Assembly (NCBI GenBank): GCA_000403475.2
Contig: KE159796.1
Location: 653,736 to 717,735 of the forward strand
Source: Lachnospiraceae bacterium MD308
Lineage (GTDB): Bacteria; Bacillota; Clostridia; Lachnospirales; Lachnospiraceae
Direction of reading: 5' to 3'
DNA length: 64,000 bases
Shown one piece after another: positions 25,854 to 34,989 of the stretch (its first letter is position 1; each line of letters opens with the position of its first letter). The notes beneath the pieces were generated by a model. It saw only the letters and a list, made by a program, of their open reading frames with translations, was not told where the DNA came from and did not search any database. A program made the translations under genes and the position numbers.

Positions 25854-26834
25854 CTAGTGCTTGGCGTAAGCCATATCCATATCCGGTTCTGGTGATTGCT
25901 GTCTGTCGTTGGGTACATCGGCTTTTTTCCGGTTGCTGAGTGTGCCGACTTCCATCGCATCTGCAAAGTTGATGGGGTGATTTCTCATATGTACCTTTAA
26001 CAACTCGAACAGGCGGAGTGTCGGGCGCTTGGATTCAAGAGCGCTGACGGCATCTATATACTTGCAGCCGGTTTGAGCGGAAAGCTTTTTGAGCTGTTCG
26101 TTAATCTTTCCCGCAGCAGGATTTTCGGAGATGACAGATACGATATAGATTTCCGCCTGTGTCTTTGTGTGGATCATATAGAGCAGCCATTCATATTTTG
26201 CGATGAATTCTTCGATATTGATATTTTCATCCAGAATATCCATATCTCCCATATTCACAAATATTTTTCGGGGATTTAACTCATAAAGGCAAACTTTCAG
26301 GTAGCTCTCAATCTGGCTTAAACGGATGTCTTTTATGCTGCGGTTATAGATTGGCTCTGTAATTCGAAATGCCTGTGTCAGTTCTCCGATTGGGAGTGAC
26401 GCAAAAGTGTTAGAGCCGAAGAGTACAACGCCGCCGGCCTCTGTAATGCTGTTTAATTCACGATATTTTTCCATTTCATCTTCTCCTTGGCTGCTGCCGA
26501 ATGATTTGTCAACTTTAGTTTCTGTATTGCCCGAGAGTTCTTTGCATAATTGAGTATTTGTTTTCTGGGTCTGTCTGTCGTAGTGCCGGTTGATAAAGTA
26601 AACAACCAAGTTGGCGGATACTACAATTAAGTTCAACAGATATACCACCAGTACGTAGTTGAATTTGTGATTGTAGAATTTTGCACAGATTCCGGCGATA
26701 TATCCGGCAATGATGAGCAAGATAAATTGAAGACTCATAGTTTTTGCTGATTTTGCCTTGATGTTTTTGGCGAGATTCATCGGCCAGGAAAGACCAAAAC
26801 AAATCAGCATGGTAGATTCAAGAAGTTCAGCCAT
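25854..26834 (-). CDS. SemiSWEET/PQ-loop-like membrane domain fused to a degenerate SGNH domain
   Basis: The 326-residue protein starts at ATG 26834 behind GAGGA. Residues 1-85 contain three hydrophobic helices with a PQ-loop-like pattern (CFGLSWPMNLAKNIKAKSAK), as in semiSWEET sugar transporters. A Gln/Lys/Asp-rich linker (86-120) precedes an SGNH/GDSL-hydrolase-like domain (about 125-300). There block I reads VVLFGSNTF, with Asn142 where the catalytic Ser is expected, block II has NR (164-165) and block III reads NMGDMD (194-199). The usual C-terminal D-x-x-H is not evident, so hydrolase activity is doubtful. It is divergent from a LysR gene that may regulate it. Domain assignments are by eye. 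Confidence 0.55.
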   Translation of the reverse strand: MAELLESTMLICFGLSWPMNLAKNIKAKSAKTMSLQFILLIIAGYIAGICAKFYNHKFNYVLVVYLLNLIVVSANLVVYFINRHYDRQTQKTNTQLCKELSGNTETKVDKSFGSSQGEDEMEKYRELNSITEAGGVVLFGSNTFASLPIGELTQAFRITEPIYNRSIKDIRLSQIESYLKVCLYELNPRKIFVNMGDMDILDENINIEEFIAKYEWLLYMIHTKTQAEIYIVSVISENPAAGKINEQLKKLSAQTGCKYIDAVSALESKRPTLRLFELLKVHMRNHPINFADAMEVGTLSNRKKADVPNDRQQSPEPDMDMAYAKH

Positions 26835-26904
26835 TTTTAATATTCCTCACTTTCTGTTACATATAATATATTGCTTCTGGATTTACTTCGTGCTAAGTGT
26901 AGCA

Positions 26905-26933
26905 TTGACTTATGATTATGTCTAATATATAAT
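26905..26933 (+). promoter_or_regulatory. Promoter of the LysR-type regulator
   Basis: TTGACT (26905-26910), a 17-base spacer and TATAAT (26928-26933), near consensus, inside the 160-base divergent intergenic region. Confidence 0.75.
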
Positions 26934-26934
26934 A

Positions 26935-26951
26935 ATTATGAAATCCATAAT
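26935..26951. promoter_or_regulatory. Candidate LysR operator (T-N11-A inverted repeat)
   Basis: ATTATG-AAATC-CATAAT is a perfect 6-5-6 inverted repeat with the T-N11-A form bound by LysR-type regulators. It lies immediately downstream of the lysR -10, a position suited to autorepression. Confidence 0.5.
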
Positions 26952-26994
26952 GTATATGTTATAAATATGGCAAGTGTATGAAAAGAGGACAGAT

Positions 26995-27867
26995 ATGGAA
27001 CTGACACAGATCCGGTATTTTCTTGAGGTTGCGAAGACAAAGCATATGACGAACAGTGCGAAGAACCTCCACATTACGCAGCCCGCGCTGACGCAGGCGG
27101 TTCACAGGCTGGAGGAGGACTTGGGAGTGCCGCTTTTTGCGGCGAAAGGACGCAACATTACTTTGACAGAGTACGGGAAATACCTTCAAAAAAAGCTGGT
27201 GCCGTTGATGGAGCAGCTGGACCGGATTCCGGAACAGCTTAATATGATGGTGAAATTAGAAAGCGATACAATCCACATGAATGTGCTGGCGGCGTCGGGA
27301 CTTGTGATGGAAGCTATTATCGAATATAAAAAGGAACATGAAGACATTCTTTTTCAGCTTCAGCAGAATTTCGAGAGTGACCTTTATGATGTCGCGGTGA
27401 CAACCAAGCTTTTTTATCAGGGGTTGAATGAGAAGAATAGTTTTGCGTGCGGAGAAAAAATCTACCTTGCTGTGCCGGAGAATAAAAAATACAGCCAAAA
27501 GACATCCATCTGTCTTGCAGATGTGGCGGAGGAAGGCTTTGTAAGTCTTTTGGGCTCCAGGGAATTCCGCTATATTTGCGACCGGTTTTGCCAGCATGCA
27601 GGTTTTACGCCGAAGATTATTTTCGAGAGTGACAATCCGTCGGCAGTGAAAAATATGATCGCAGCCAATATGGGAATCGGATTCTGGCCGGAGTTTACAT
27701 GGGGAAGTATTGAGAATGAGAATGTAAGGCTTCTGGAGATTGAGGAACCGGTGTGTCAGAGAGATATCATCATAACTTATAATAAAAATAAAGTTGACAG
27801 CCGCAATGTGTTGGAGTTTTATGACTTCCTGGTTGAATTCATTAAAAGGAGAAAAAAAGTTCTTTGA
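26995..27867 (+). CDS. LysR family transcriptional regulator
   Basis: The 290-residue regulator has an N-terminal winged HTH (1-60; MELTQIRYFLEVAKTKHMTNSAKNL..PALTQAVHRLEEDLG) and a C-terminal periplasmic-binding-like effector domain (about 90-290). ATG at 26995 is chosen because AGAGGA lies five bases upstream; GTG at 26974 would precede it without a ribosome binding site. It is divergent from the semiSWEET-SGNH gene and upstream of pepD, which has its own promoter. Either could be a target. The effector is unknown. Confidence 0.9.
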   Translation: MELTQIRYFLEVAKTKHMTNSAKNLHITQPALTQAVHRLEEDLGVPLFAAKGRNITLTEYGKYLQKKLVPLMEQLDRIPEQLNMMVKLESDTIHMNVLAASGLVMEAIIEYKKEHEDILFQLQQNFESDLYDVAVTTKLFYQGLNEKNSFACGEKIYLAVPENKKYSQKTSICLADVAEEGFVSLLGSREFRYICDRFCQHAGFTPKIIFESDNPSAVKNMIAANMGIGFWPEFTWGSIENENVRLLEIEEPVCQRDIIITYNKNKVDSRNVLEFYDFLVEFIKRRKKVL

Positions 27868-27885
27868 AATTTTTCTGGATTTGGT

Positions 27886-27913
27886 TTGTTTTTTGTAAAA
27901 TTTGTACTATAAT
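27886..27913 (+). promoter_or_regulatory. Promoter of pepD
   Basis: TTGTTT (27886-27891), a 16-base spacer and TATAAT (27908-27913), 37 bases before the start codon. Confidence 0.65.
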
Positions 27914-27949
27914 GATTATACTATACGTCGAAAAGGAGAGGTAATAATA

Positions 27950-29398
27950 ATGGCAGTATTAGAAAATGTTGAACCAAAGAAAGTATTTCAATTTTTTGAG
28001 GAGATTTGTCAGATTCCCCATGGGACTTTTGACATCGAACGTATCAGTGATTACTGTGCGAAATTTGCAAAGGATCGTGGTCTTAGGTACATACAGGATG
28101 AGGTGAAGAACGTAATTATCTTTAAGCCGGGAACTGCGGGGTATGAGGACAGCGAGCCGGTGATTCTTCAGGGCCATATGGATATGGTGTGTGAAAAAAC
28201 ACCGGATTCCGATCATGATTTTAAGAAAGATCCATTAAAATTATATATTGAGGATGGATACATAAAAGCGAAAGATACTACCCTTGGCGGCGATGACGGT
28301 ATTGCACTTGCTATGGCAATGGCCCTTCTTGACAGTGACGACATTCCACATCCGCCGATAGAGGCAGTGTTTACGGTTGATGAAGAGACCGGAATGGGCG
28401 GAGCCATTGGAGTTGATTTGTCTGTTTTAAAAGGACATAAGCTGATCAATATTGATTCCGCTACGGAAGGCGTATTGACGACAGGCTGTGCAGGCGGTAT
28501 CAGAATTACGACGGAGATTCCGGTAGTGAGAGAAGAGAAGAGTGGAACTTCTGTTAAGTTGGAAATTAAGGGTCTTAAAGGAGGACATTCCGGTGAAGAG
28601 ATTCATGAGCAGAGAGGCAATGCGCATAAGCTGATGGGGCGGCTTTTGCACCGGATCTCAGAGGAGATGGATTTCCGGATTATTGACATACAGGGAGGCG
28701 CGAAAGAGAATGTCATCTCTATGGAGAATACTGCCCGTATCGTTGCAGCCGGCGAGGAAGCAGAAAAGGCGGCTGCTCTTGCGGCAGAGATGAAGGCAGT
28801 ATTTGATAATGAATTTGTGGGAGATGAGCCAGGGCTGACGGTAACAGCAGAAGTGACAGGAGAGGGAAATTATCACGCATTTGATAAAGCAAGTACAGAG
28901 CGGATTATTGCTTACCTAATTATCAGTCCATATGGAGTGCAGGGCTTTAGCCGGAAGCTTAAGGGACTTACAGAAACTTCCATCAATATCGGTGTGATGG
29001 AGACAAAAGAAGATACTGTTGAGACGGCATATCTGATGCGAAGCTCTGTGGAAAGTCTGAAACAGAATATGCGTATTCAGCTTGAGGAATTTGCGAAGTT
29101 AATTGGCGCAAAGACAACGGTTGACAGTGAATATCCGGCATGGCAGTATAATCCGGAATCAGAGCTTCGGAAAGTAATGGAAGAGACTTACAAGGACATG
29201 TACGGCAAAGCGCCTGTAGTATTTGCTATTCATGCAGGACTTGAGTGTGGAATGTTTCTTGGTAAGAAACCGGATCTTGACTGCGTTTCAATGGGGCCGA
29301 ATATGTTTGACATCCATTCCTTTAATGAGAGACTTGATATTGCTTCTACAGAACGTGTATGGAATTATCTGAAGACAGTATTGGCAGCACTGAAATAA
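27950..29398 (+). CDS. pepD: Aminoacyl-histidine dipeptidase (PepD, M20C family)
   Basis: This cytoplasmic zinc dipeptidase hydrolyses Xaa-His and other dipeptides. It has 482 residues. Metal and catalytic residues are visible: H76 and D78 in LQGHMDMV, D115/D116 in LGGDDGIAL and E145/E146 in VDEETGMGG. The lid domain includes GGHSGEEIHEQRGNA. ATG at 27950 follows AAAGGAGAGG; the track-length upstream codon at 27902 lies in the promoter -10 and is rejected. It has its own promoter and ends in a terminator, so it is probably monocistronic. Confidence 0.95.
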   Translation: MAVLENVEPKKVFQFFEEICQIPHGTFDIERISDYCAKFAKDRGLRYIQDEVKNVIIFKPGTAGYEDSEPVILQGHMDMVCEKTPDSDHDFKKDPLKLYIEDGYIKAKDTTLGGDDGIALAMAMALLDSDDIPHPPIEAVFTVDEETGMGGAIGVDLSVLKGHKLINIDSATEGVLTTGCAGGIRITTEIPVVREEKSGTSVKLEIKGLKGGHSGEEIHEQRGNAHKLMGRLLHRISEEMDFRIIDIQGGAKENVISMENTARIVAAGEEAEKAAALAAEMKAVFDNEFVGDEPGLTVTAEVTGEGNYHAFDKASTERIIAYLIISPYGVQGFSRKLKGLTETSINIGVMETKEDTVETAYLMRSSVESLKQNMRIQLEEFAKLIGAKTTVDSEYPAWQYNPESELRKVMEETYKDMYGKAPVVFAIHAGLECGMFLGKKPDLDCVSMGPNMFDIHSFNERLDIASTERVWNYLKTVLAALK

Positions 29399-29421
29399 AT
29401 TATTTTGAAAGAGAAAAACAG

Positions 29422-29453
29422 CCTGTCCCATGAATATGGGGCAGGTTCTTTTT
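29422..29453 (+). terminator. Intrinsic terminator of pepD
   Basis: CCTGTCCCA (29422-29430) pairs with TGGGGCAGG (29437-29445) with one G-U pair and a 6-base loop, followed by TTCTTTTT. The hairpin overlaps the TTG-initiated reading frame that would extend the next gene, supporting its later start. Confidence 0.8.
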
Positions 29454-29488
29454 CATATAGTGCAAAAAAGGGCAAGAGGCTATCGTAT

Positions 29489-30220
29489 ATGTATCACAGG
29501 CGCCGCAGAAAATATGGAGTGGACGGAAGTAAGATTCTGATGTTAATCTTCTTTTTGGCTCTGTTTACTGTGCTTGGGACAAAAGAGCTTAGAAATGTGG
29601 GAGTTCATAATACAAAAAAGAATCAGGAGGTCTCGGATGAGAAGTTCAGGGCGGAATTTTTCTCGGAGGAGATGCGAAAGGAAGAAGAACTTCCGGCTTA
29701 TTGCCGGCAGTATTTAAAGCAGGTAGAGAATGAAGCAGTCTATTTCCCGGTTCCGGAGTCTACGTTAGACGCCTCCCTGGGAACTTCATATGTGGACAGT
29801 TGGATGGGAGAGAGGACTTATGCCGGGAAACGGGGGCATGAGGGGACGGATATTATGGCGGAAAAAAATAAGCGGGGGCTCTATCCGGTCGTCAGTATCA
29901 CGGATGGCGTAATCAGTAACCTTGGGTGGCTTGATAAGGGCGGCTACCGCATTGGGATTACGACAGGCGACGGTACTTACTATTATTACGCCCATCTGGA
30001 TTCCTACGCCAATATTAAAGAAGGAAGCCCTGTAAAAGCAGGAGAACTTTTAGGATATATGGGGGATTCCGGATACGGCAAGGAGGGGACTACAGGGAAA
30101 TTTGATGTTCATCTGCATATGGGAATCTATTTTTACAAAGACGGGGAAGAAATCAGTGTAAATCCCTACTATCTTCTAAAATATCTGGAAAATAATAAAC
30201 TAAAATACGCATATTCCTAG
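29489..30220 (+). CDS. Membrane-anchored M23 family peptidase
   Basis: The protein has 243 residues from ATG 29489, placed nine bases after AGAGG. An upstream TTG at 29405 would put the pepD terminator in the coding region. A basic N-terminus and a membrane helix (about 14-31, KILMLIFFLALFTVLG) anchor a lysostaphin-like M23 domain on the outside. Zinc ligands are intact: H and D in KRGHEGTDIMAE (about 115) and HxH in DVHLHMGIYF (about 207). Active LytM enzymes cleave peptidoglycan crosslinks. The length and topology also recall SpoIIQ, but no sporulation neighbour supports that. Confidence 0.85.
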   Translation: MYHRRRRKYGVDGSKILMLIFFLALFTVLGTKELRNVGVHNTKKNQEVSDEKFRAEFFSEEMRKEEELPAYCRQYLKQVENEAVYFPVPESTLDASLGTSYVDSWMGERTYAGKRGHEGTDIMAEKNKRGLYPVVSITDGVISNLGWLDKGGYRIGITTGDGTYYYYAHLDSYANIKEGSPVKAGELLGYMGDSGYGKEGTTGKFDVHLHMGIYFYKDGEEISVNPYYLLKYLENNKLKYAYS

Positions 30221-30237
30221 AGTTATATTGCAGAATG

Positions 30238-30269
30238 TGTTATACTAAATTGTATGCGCAAAAGCATAC
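30238..30269 (+). promoter_or_regulatory. Extended -10 promoter and leader hairpin of the rRNA-modification operon
   Basis: TGT-TATACT (30238-30246) is an extended -10 with no good -35. The leader then carries a 6-bp hairpin GTATGC-GCAAAA-GCATAC (30252-30269) before the GGAGG of the first gene. Confidence 0.5.
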
Positions 30270-30292
30270 TTGAGGATGGATGGAGGAAGTAC

Positions 30293-31678
30293 ATGAGGCT
30301 GCCAGAAGAGTTTGAAAAAAAGATGAAGGATCTTTTAAGTGAAGAGTTTCCAGAATACATTGCATGTTATGACAAACCGCGTCTTTACGGACTGCGGGTG
30401 AATACGGCGAAGATTTCAGTAGAAGAATTTAAAAGAATCTGCCCGTTTCCGATTCGGCCGGTTCCGTGGATTGAAAACGGCTTTTATTACGACGGTGAGA
30501 CAGTGGCTCCTGCAAAACATCCCTATTATTATGCAGGGTTATATTACCTTCAGGAGCCGAGCGCTATGACTCCGGCCAGCCGTATTCCCATTGAACCCGG
30601 AGATAAAGTCTTAGATGTGTGTGCTGCGCCGGGAGGGAAAGCGACAGAGCTTGGAGCAAGACTTTTAAGGGAAGGAGTCCTTGTGGCGAATGACTTGAGC
30701 AGTTCAAGGGCGAAGGGACTTCTTAAAAATATCGAAGTATTCGGAATCGGAAATGTACTTGTTCTCAGCGAGGAACCGGGAAAGCTTGTGAGGTACTTCC
30801 CGGAATATTTTGACAAAATATTGATCGATGCACCTTGTTCCGGTGAGGGAATGTTCCGCAAGGATAAACGGATGGTAAAGGCGTGGGAGGAGCATGGGCC
30901 TGAGTTTTTCTCCAACATACAGAGAAGTCTTATTGTTCAGGCCGCACAGATGTTGAAGCCGGGAGGGATGCTTTTGTACTCAACGTGTACTTTTGACTGC
31001 AGGGAAAATGAGAAGATTATCGAGCATCTCCTCGATGCATATCCGGAATTTCAGATTGTACCGATGGAAGGGTATGAAAGATTTGCACCGGGGTGTTCGG
31101 AGCTTACGGAGTCGGGACGTGAGGAGTTCGCGGATACCGTCCGTATATTTCCGCATCGGATGGAGGGAGAGGGGCATTACCTGGCGCTTCTCAAAAAGGG
31201 CAGAACACAGGGGGAAGAGACGGGGCCTTTTGTTAAGGGCGGCGGAAAAGCGGAGCTTTCCAGAGAGTTTAAAGAGTTTTTAGAAGAGATATCGATTTCT
31301 TTTGAATATGGACGTATGGATATACGGGGGGACAGAGTGTACTATATGCCGGAGGGGCTTCCCGATCTGCGCGGAATCCGTTTTCTTCGTACGGGACTTC
31401 TCCTGGGAGAGATTAAGAAGAACCGGTTTGAACCCAGCCAGGCACTGGCTATGTACTTAAAAAAAGAAGAATATAAAAAGACTATAGATATGAGCGCCGA
31501 AGATGAGAGGATTTCCCGGTATCTGAAGGGTGAGACACTTGAAGTATCCGACCTTGCAGATTGTAAGGAGAAGGGATGGTATTTGGTCTGTGCAGACTCA
31601 TTTCCTTTAGGATGGGGAAAACTGTCGAACGGCACGCTTAAGAATAAGTATCTGCCGGGATGGAGATTGTGCGGATGA
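30293..31678 (+). CDS. RsmF-like 5-methylcytosine rRNA methyltransferase (NOL1/NOP2/Sun family)
   Basis: This SAM-dependent RNA m5C methyltransferase of 461 residues carries the SAM motif DVCAAPGGKATELGA (about 107), catalytic cysteines in DAPCSGEGMFRKD (about 179) and YSTCTFDCRENE (about 227), and a C-terminal RsmF-type extension (about 300-461) that probably binds RNA. GGAGG lies seven bases before ATG 30293; the upstream in-frame ATG at 30254 sits in the leader hairpin. It opens a run of seven genes that overlap or nearly touch. The exact rRNA target is not deducible. Confidence 0.88.
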   Translation: MRLPEEFEKKMKDLLSEEFPEYIACYDKPRLYGLRVNTAKISVEEFKRICPFPIRPVPWIENGFYYDGETVAPAKHPYYYAGLYYLQEPSAMTPASRIPIEPGDKVLDVCAAPGGKATELGARLLREGVLVANDLSSSRAKGLLKNIEVFGIGNVLVLSEEPGKLVRYFPEYFDKILIDAPCSGEGMFRKDKRMVKAWEEHGPEFFSNIQRSLIVQAAQMLKPGGMLLYSTCTFDCRENEKIIEHLLDAYPEFQIVPMEGYERFAPGCSELTESGREEFADTVRIFPHRMEGEGHYLALLKKGRTQGEETGPFVKGGGKAELSREFKEFLEEISISFEYGRMDIRGDRVYYMPEGLPDLRGIRFLRTGLLLGEIKKNRFEPSQALAMYLKKEEYKKTIDMSAEDERISRYLKGETLEVSDLADCKEKGWYLVCADSFPLGWGKLSNGTLKNKYLPGWRLCG

Positions 31679-32394
31679 TTAGATTGGATAAATTTATAGC
31701 TGATATGGGGGAAGGTACCAGACAGGAAGTAAAAAAATATATCCGGCAGGGAAGAGTATTTGTAGACGGAGTGCCGGCGAAAAAGCCGGAGCTTAAGATT
31801 GATGAGACGAAGCAGAAGGTGTTCTTTGACCAGAGGGAGATTCGTTACCGGCAGTTTGAGTACTATATGTTAAATAAGCCGGCCGGCGTCGTGTCTGCGA
31901 CGGAGGACTTTGCGGACCGGACAGTGATTGAACTGATTGAGGAACGCAGGAGGAAAGATTTATTTCCGGTTGGAAGGCTTGATAAGGATACGGAAGGCCT
32001 TCTTCTGATTACCAATGACGGGGCGCTTGCACACCGTCTGTTATCTCCTAGGCACCATGTGGACAAATGCTACTATGCCAGGGTAGAGGGGATTGTGACC
32101 GGGGAAGATAAACGGCGGTTTCTGGAGGGCGTGAATATCGGAACGCAGGATATGCCGGAGCAGACGGCGCCCGGAAAGCTGGAGATTTTAGCGGTGGATA
32201 AGCAGCAGGGCACATCAGAGATTTTGCTTACAATTCAAGAAGGAAAGTATCATCAGGTGAAGCGGATGTTTGAGACTGTAGGAAAGAAAGTTTGCTATCT
32301 GCGGCGTGAGAGCATGGGAAGCCTGATGCTTGATAAAGATTTGAAGCCCGGACAATATCGGAGACTTACAGATGAGGAGTTGAAGAGCTTATGA
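31675..32394 (+). CDS. RsuA/RluB-family pseudouridine synthase
   Basis: The 239-residue protein has an S4 RNA-binding domain (1-60; MIRLDKFIADMGEGTRQEV) and the RsuA/RluB/E/F-type catalytic domain with LFPVGRLDKDTEGLLLITNDG, which includes the catalytic Asp of GRLD. Its ATG overlaps the upstream TGA as ATGA, so translation is likely coupled. Family membership does not fix whether 16S or 23S rRNA is the target; the short length fits RsuA-type enzymes. Confidence 0.9.
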   Translation: MIRLDKFIADMGEGTRQEVKKYIRQGRVFVDGVPAKKPELKIDETKQKVFFDQREIRYRQFEYYMLNKPAGVVSATEDFADRTVIELIEERRRKDLFPVGRLDKDTEGLLLITNDGALAHRLLSPRHHVDKCYYARVEGIVTGEDKRRFLEGVNIGTQDMPEQTAPGKLEILAVDKQQGTSEILLTIQEGKYHQVKRMFETVGKKVCYLRRESMGSLMLDKDLKPGQYRRLTDEELKSL

Positions 32395-33074
32395 CGAATA
32401 TGTTAAATGGGATTGAAGCGTGTATTTTTGATCTCGATGGGACGCTGGTAGATTCTATGTGGGTGTGGGTGGCAGTGGACGAAGAATATATAAAGAAATA
32501 CAACCTCACCAAGCCGGATGGTTTTCACGCGGGGATGGAGGGGATGAGTTACACAGAGACCGCCCAGTACTTTATTGACTGTTTTCCGACGCTTCCTCTC
32601 ACCAGAGAAGAGATTATGGATGACTGGACGCGGATGGCCTACGAAAAATATATGACAGAGGTTCCGCCGAAAAAAGGTGTGAAGGAGTTTTTAAAGGAGC
32701 TTAAAGAGCGCGGCATAAAGACCGGAATTGCCACAAGTAATTCCAGAAAGATGGCGGCAGATACGATTAAGGCTCTTGGGATGGACGGCCTGTTCGATTC
32801 TGTGAGGAGTGCCTGCGAGGTCTGCGCCGGGAAACCTTCCCCGGACGTCTATCTTCTGGTGGCAGAGGAATTGGGCGTGAAGCCGGAAAACTGTCTGATT
32901 TTTGAGGATGTCCCAATGGGAATATTGGCGGGAAAGAATGCAGGCATGAAAACCTGTGCAATAGAGGATGAATTTTCAAAAAAGCAGGCGGCAAAAAAGA
33001 GAGAGCTTGCAGATTACTACATACAGGATTACGATGATATCAAAAGTGGAACTTATGAGGTGCTTTCGAAATGA
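32391..33074 (+). CDS. HAD-superfamily phosphatase
   Basis: This 227-residue HAD subfamily IA phosphatase has motif I FDLDGTLVDSMWVW, an alpha-helical cap, motif II ATSNS, the motif III lysine in AGKPSPDVY and motif IV IFEDVPMGI. Similar proteins dephosphorylate sugar phosphates or act as beta-phosphoglucomutases; substrate unknown. It overlaps rsuA by four bases (ATGA) and the next gene by four, so it is embedded in the coupled operon. Confidence 0.88.
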   Translation: MTNMLNGIEACIFDLDGTLVDSMWVWVAVDEEYIKKYNLTKPDGFHAGMEGMSYTETAQYFIDCFPTLPLTREEIMDDWTRMAYEKYMTEVPPKKGVKEFLKELKERGIKTGIATSNSRKMAADTIKALGMDGLFDSVRSACEVCAGKPSPDVYLLVAEELGVKPENCLIFEDVPMGILAGKNAGMKTCAIEDEFSKKQAAKKRELADYYIQDYDDIKSGTYEVLSK

Positions 33075-34987
33075 TGCATGGTTTTTTGCCGGTCAGCCGG
33101 GAAGAGATGGACTGTCGTGGATGGGACAGAGTAGATTTTGTCTATGTTTCAGGAGATGCTTATGTGGATCATCCGTCTTTTGGAACAGCCATCATCACGC
33201 GGACATTGGAGGCCCACGGTTATCGAGTAGGAATTATCCCGCAGCCTGACTGGAAGGATGAGAAAAGTATTACTCTGTTCGGGGAACCAAGACTTGGGTT
33301 TCTGGTATCCGCCGGGAATATGGACTCTATGGTGAACCATTACAGTGTTTCAAAAAAACCGAGGAAGACCGATGCCTACACTCCCGGAGGGAAGACGGGA
33401 AAGCGCCCGGATTATGCGGCGGTGGTGTACGGCAATCTGATTCGGCGGGTCTATAAAAAGACGCCGGTGATTCTCGGCGGCATCGAGGCGAGCTTAAGGC
33501 GAATGGCTCATTATGATTACTGGTCGGACAGATTGAAGCGCTCCGTTCTTTTAGACTCGGGCGCGGATCTGATCTCTTATGGAATGGGAGAGCGTTCTAT
33601 TGTGGAGATTGCGCAGGCGCTTGAGGCGGGGATTGACGTAAAGGACATTACGTTTATTCCGGGAACTGTGTGCAAGGTAAAAACGCTGGATAGTATCTAT
33701 GATGCAGTTTATCTCCCTTCTTTTGAAGAATTAAAGGAAGATAAACTGAATTATGCCAGGAGCTTTTACACACAATATTGTAATATGGATTCATTTTCGG
33801 GGAAACGCCTTATTGAGTCTTACGGCGAGCACTTATATGTGGTTCAGAACCCGCCGTCGCTTCCGCTTACGCAGGAGGAGATGGATGCGGTCTATGAGTA
33901 TCCCTATATGCGCACTTACCATCCCTCCTACGAGAAGGAAGGCGGCGTGCCTGCTATATCGGAGGTGAAGTTCAGTCTTGCCAGCAGCAGGGGATGCTTT
34001 GGAGGATGTAACTTCTGCGCCCTTACCTTTCATCAGGGACGGATTGTGCAGGCGAGAAGTCATCGTTCGCTGATGAAAGAGGCGGAAGGCTTTGTAAAGG
34101 ATAAAGAATTCAAGGGATATATCCATGACGTAGGAGGGCCTACGGCGAATTTCAGGTTTCCTGCCTGTGAAAAGCAGCTTAAGGCAGGAGTATGTAAGGA
34201 CAGGCAGTGCTTGTTTCCCAGTCCTTGCAGAAATCTCCGGGCGGATCACAGAGACTATACCGAACTTCTCAGAAAGCTCAGAAAACTTCCCGGTGTGAAG
34301 AAGGTGTTTATTCGCTCGGGTATTCGGTTTGACTATCTGATGGCAGATAAGGATGATACTTTTTTTCGGGAGCTGTGTGAATTTCATGTGAGCGGGCAGC
34401 TTAAAGTAGCGCCGGAGCATGTGTCGGATAAGGTGCTTTTGAGGATGGGAAAGCCGGAGAGCAGTGTCTACCATGCATTTGCAGAAAAATATGCCCGGAT
34501 CAATAAATCTCTTCACAAAGACCAATACCTGGTTCCATATCTTATGTCCTCCCATCCCGGTTCAACGCTTATGGATGCGGTGAAGCTTGCGGAGTATCTG
34601 AACAAGACCGGACATATGCCGGAACAGGTGCAGGATTTTTATCCGACGCCGTCGACAATCTCAACTTGTATGTACTATACCGGCGTCGATCCAAGAGATA
34701 TGTCCAGGGTGTATGTGCCTGTAAATCCTCATGAAAAGGCGATGCAGCGTGCGTTGATCCAGTACAGAGATCCGAAAAACTATAAGCTTGTGGCAGAAGC
34801 CTTAAAAAAGACCGGACGGACAGATCTGATCGGTTTTGGCAGGCATTGCCTTATACGGCCGGCACGTGCGGACAGGGATACTACGGATTCTAAAATAGCC
34901 GAAAAGCCTGGAACGCCTGGAAGGTCATCGGGCAGAACCGGAAAGAAAAAGACGATTCGGAATGTTCACAGGAAGAAGGGAAAGTAA
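33071..34987 (+). CDS. YgiQ family radical SAM protein
   Basis: The 638-residue YgiQ/UPF0313 protein starts MMHGFLPVSREEM with an N-terminal cobalamin-binding-like alpha/beta domain, then a radical SAM core with the cluster motif SSRGCFGGCNFCAL (Cx3Cx2C, about 306-318) and a C-terminal extension including QVQDFYPTPSTISTCMYYTG. The tail is Lys/Arg-rich (GKKKTIRNVHRKKGK). Its reaction is unknown, although location with RNA modification enzymes is suggestive. It overlaps the HAD gene by ATGA. Confidence 0.92.
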   Translation: MMHGFLPVSREEMDCRGWDRVDFVYVSGDAYVDHPSFGTAIITRTLEAHGYRVGIIPQPDWKDEKSITLFGEPRLGFLVSAGNMDSMVNHYSVSKKPRKTDAYTPGGKTGKRPDYAAVVYGNLIRRVYKKTPVILGGIEASLRRMAHYDYWSDRLKRSVLLDSGADLISYGMGERSIVEIAQALEAGIDVKDITFIPGTVCKVKTLDSIYDAVYLPSFEELKEDKLNYARSFYTQYCNMDSFSGKRLIESYGEHLYVVQNPPSLPLTQEEMDAVYEYPYMRTYHPSYEKEGGVPAISEVKFSLASSRGCFGGCNFCALTFHQGRIVQARSHRSLMKEAEGFVKDKEFKGYIHDVGGPTANFRFPACEKQLKAGVCKDRQCLFPSPCRNLRADHRDYTELLRKLRKLPGVKKVFIRSGIRFDYLMADKDDTFFRELCEFHVSGQLKVAPEHVSDKVLLRMGKPESSVYHAFAEKYARINKSLHKDQYLVPYLMSSHPGSTLMDAVKLAEYLNKTGHMPEQVQDFYPTPSTISTCMYYTGVDPRDMSRVYVPVNPHEKAMQRALIQYRDPKNYKLVAEALKKTGRTDLIGFGRHCLIRPARADRDTTDSKIAEKPGTPGRSSGRTGKKKTIRNVHRKKGK

Positions 34988-34989
34988 GT

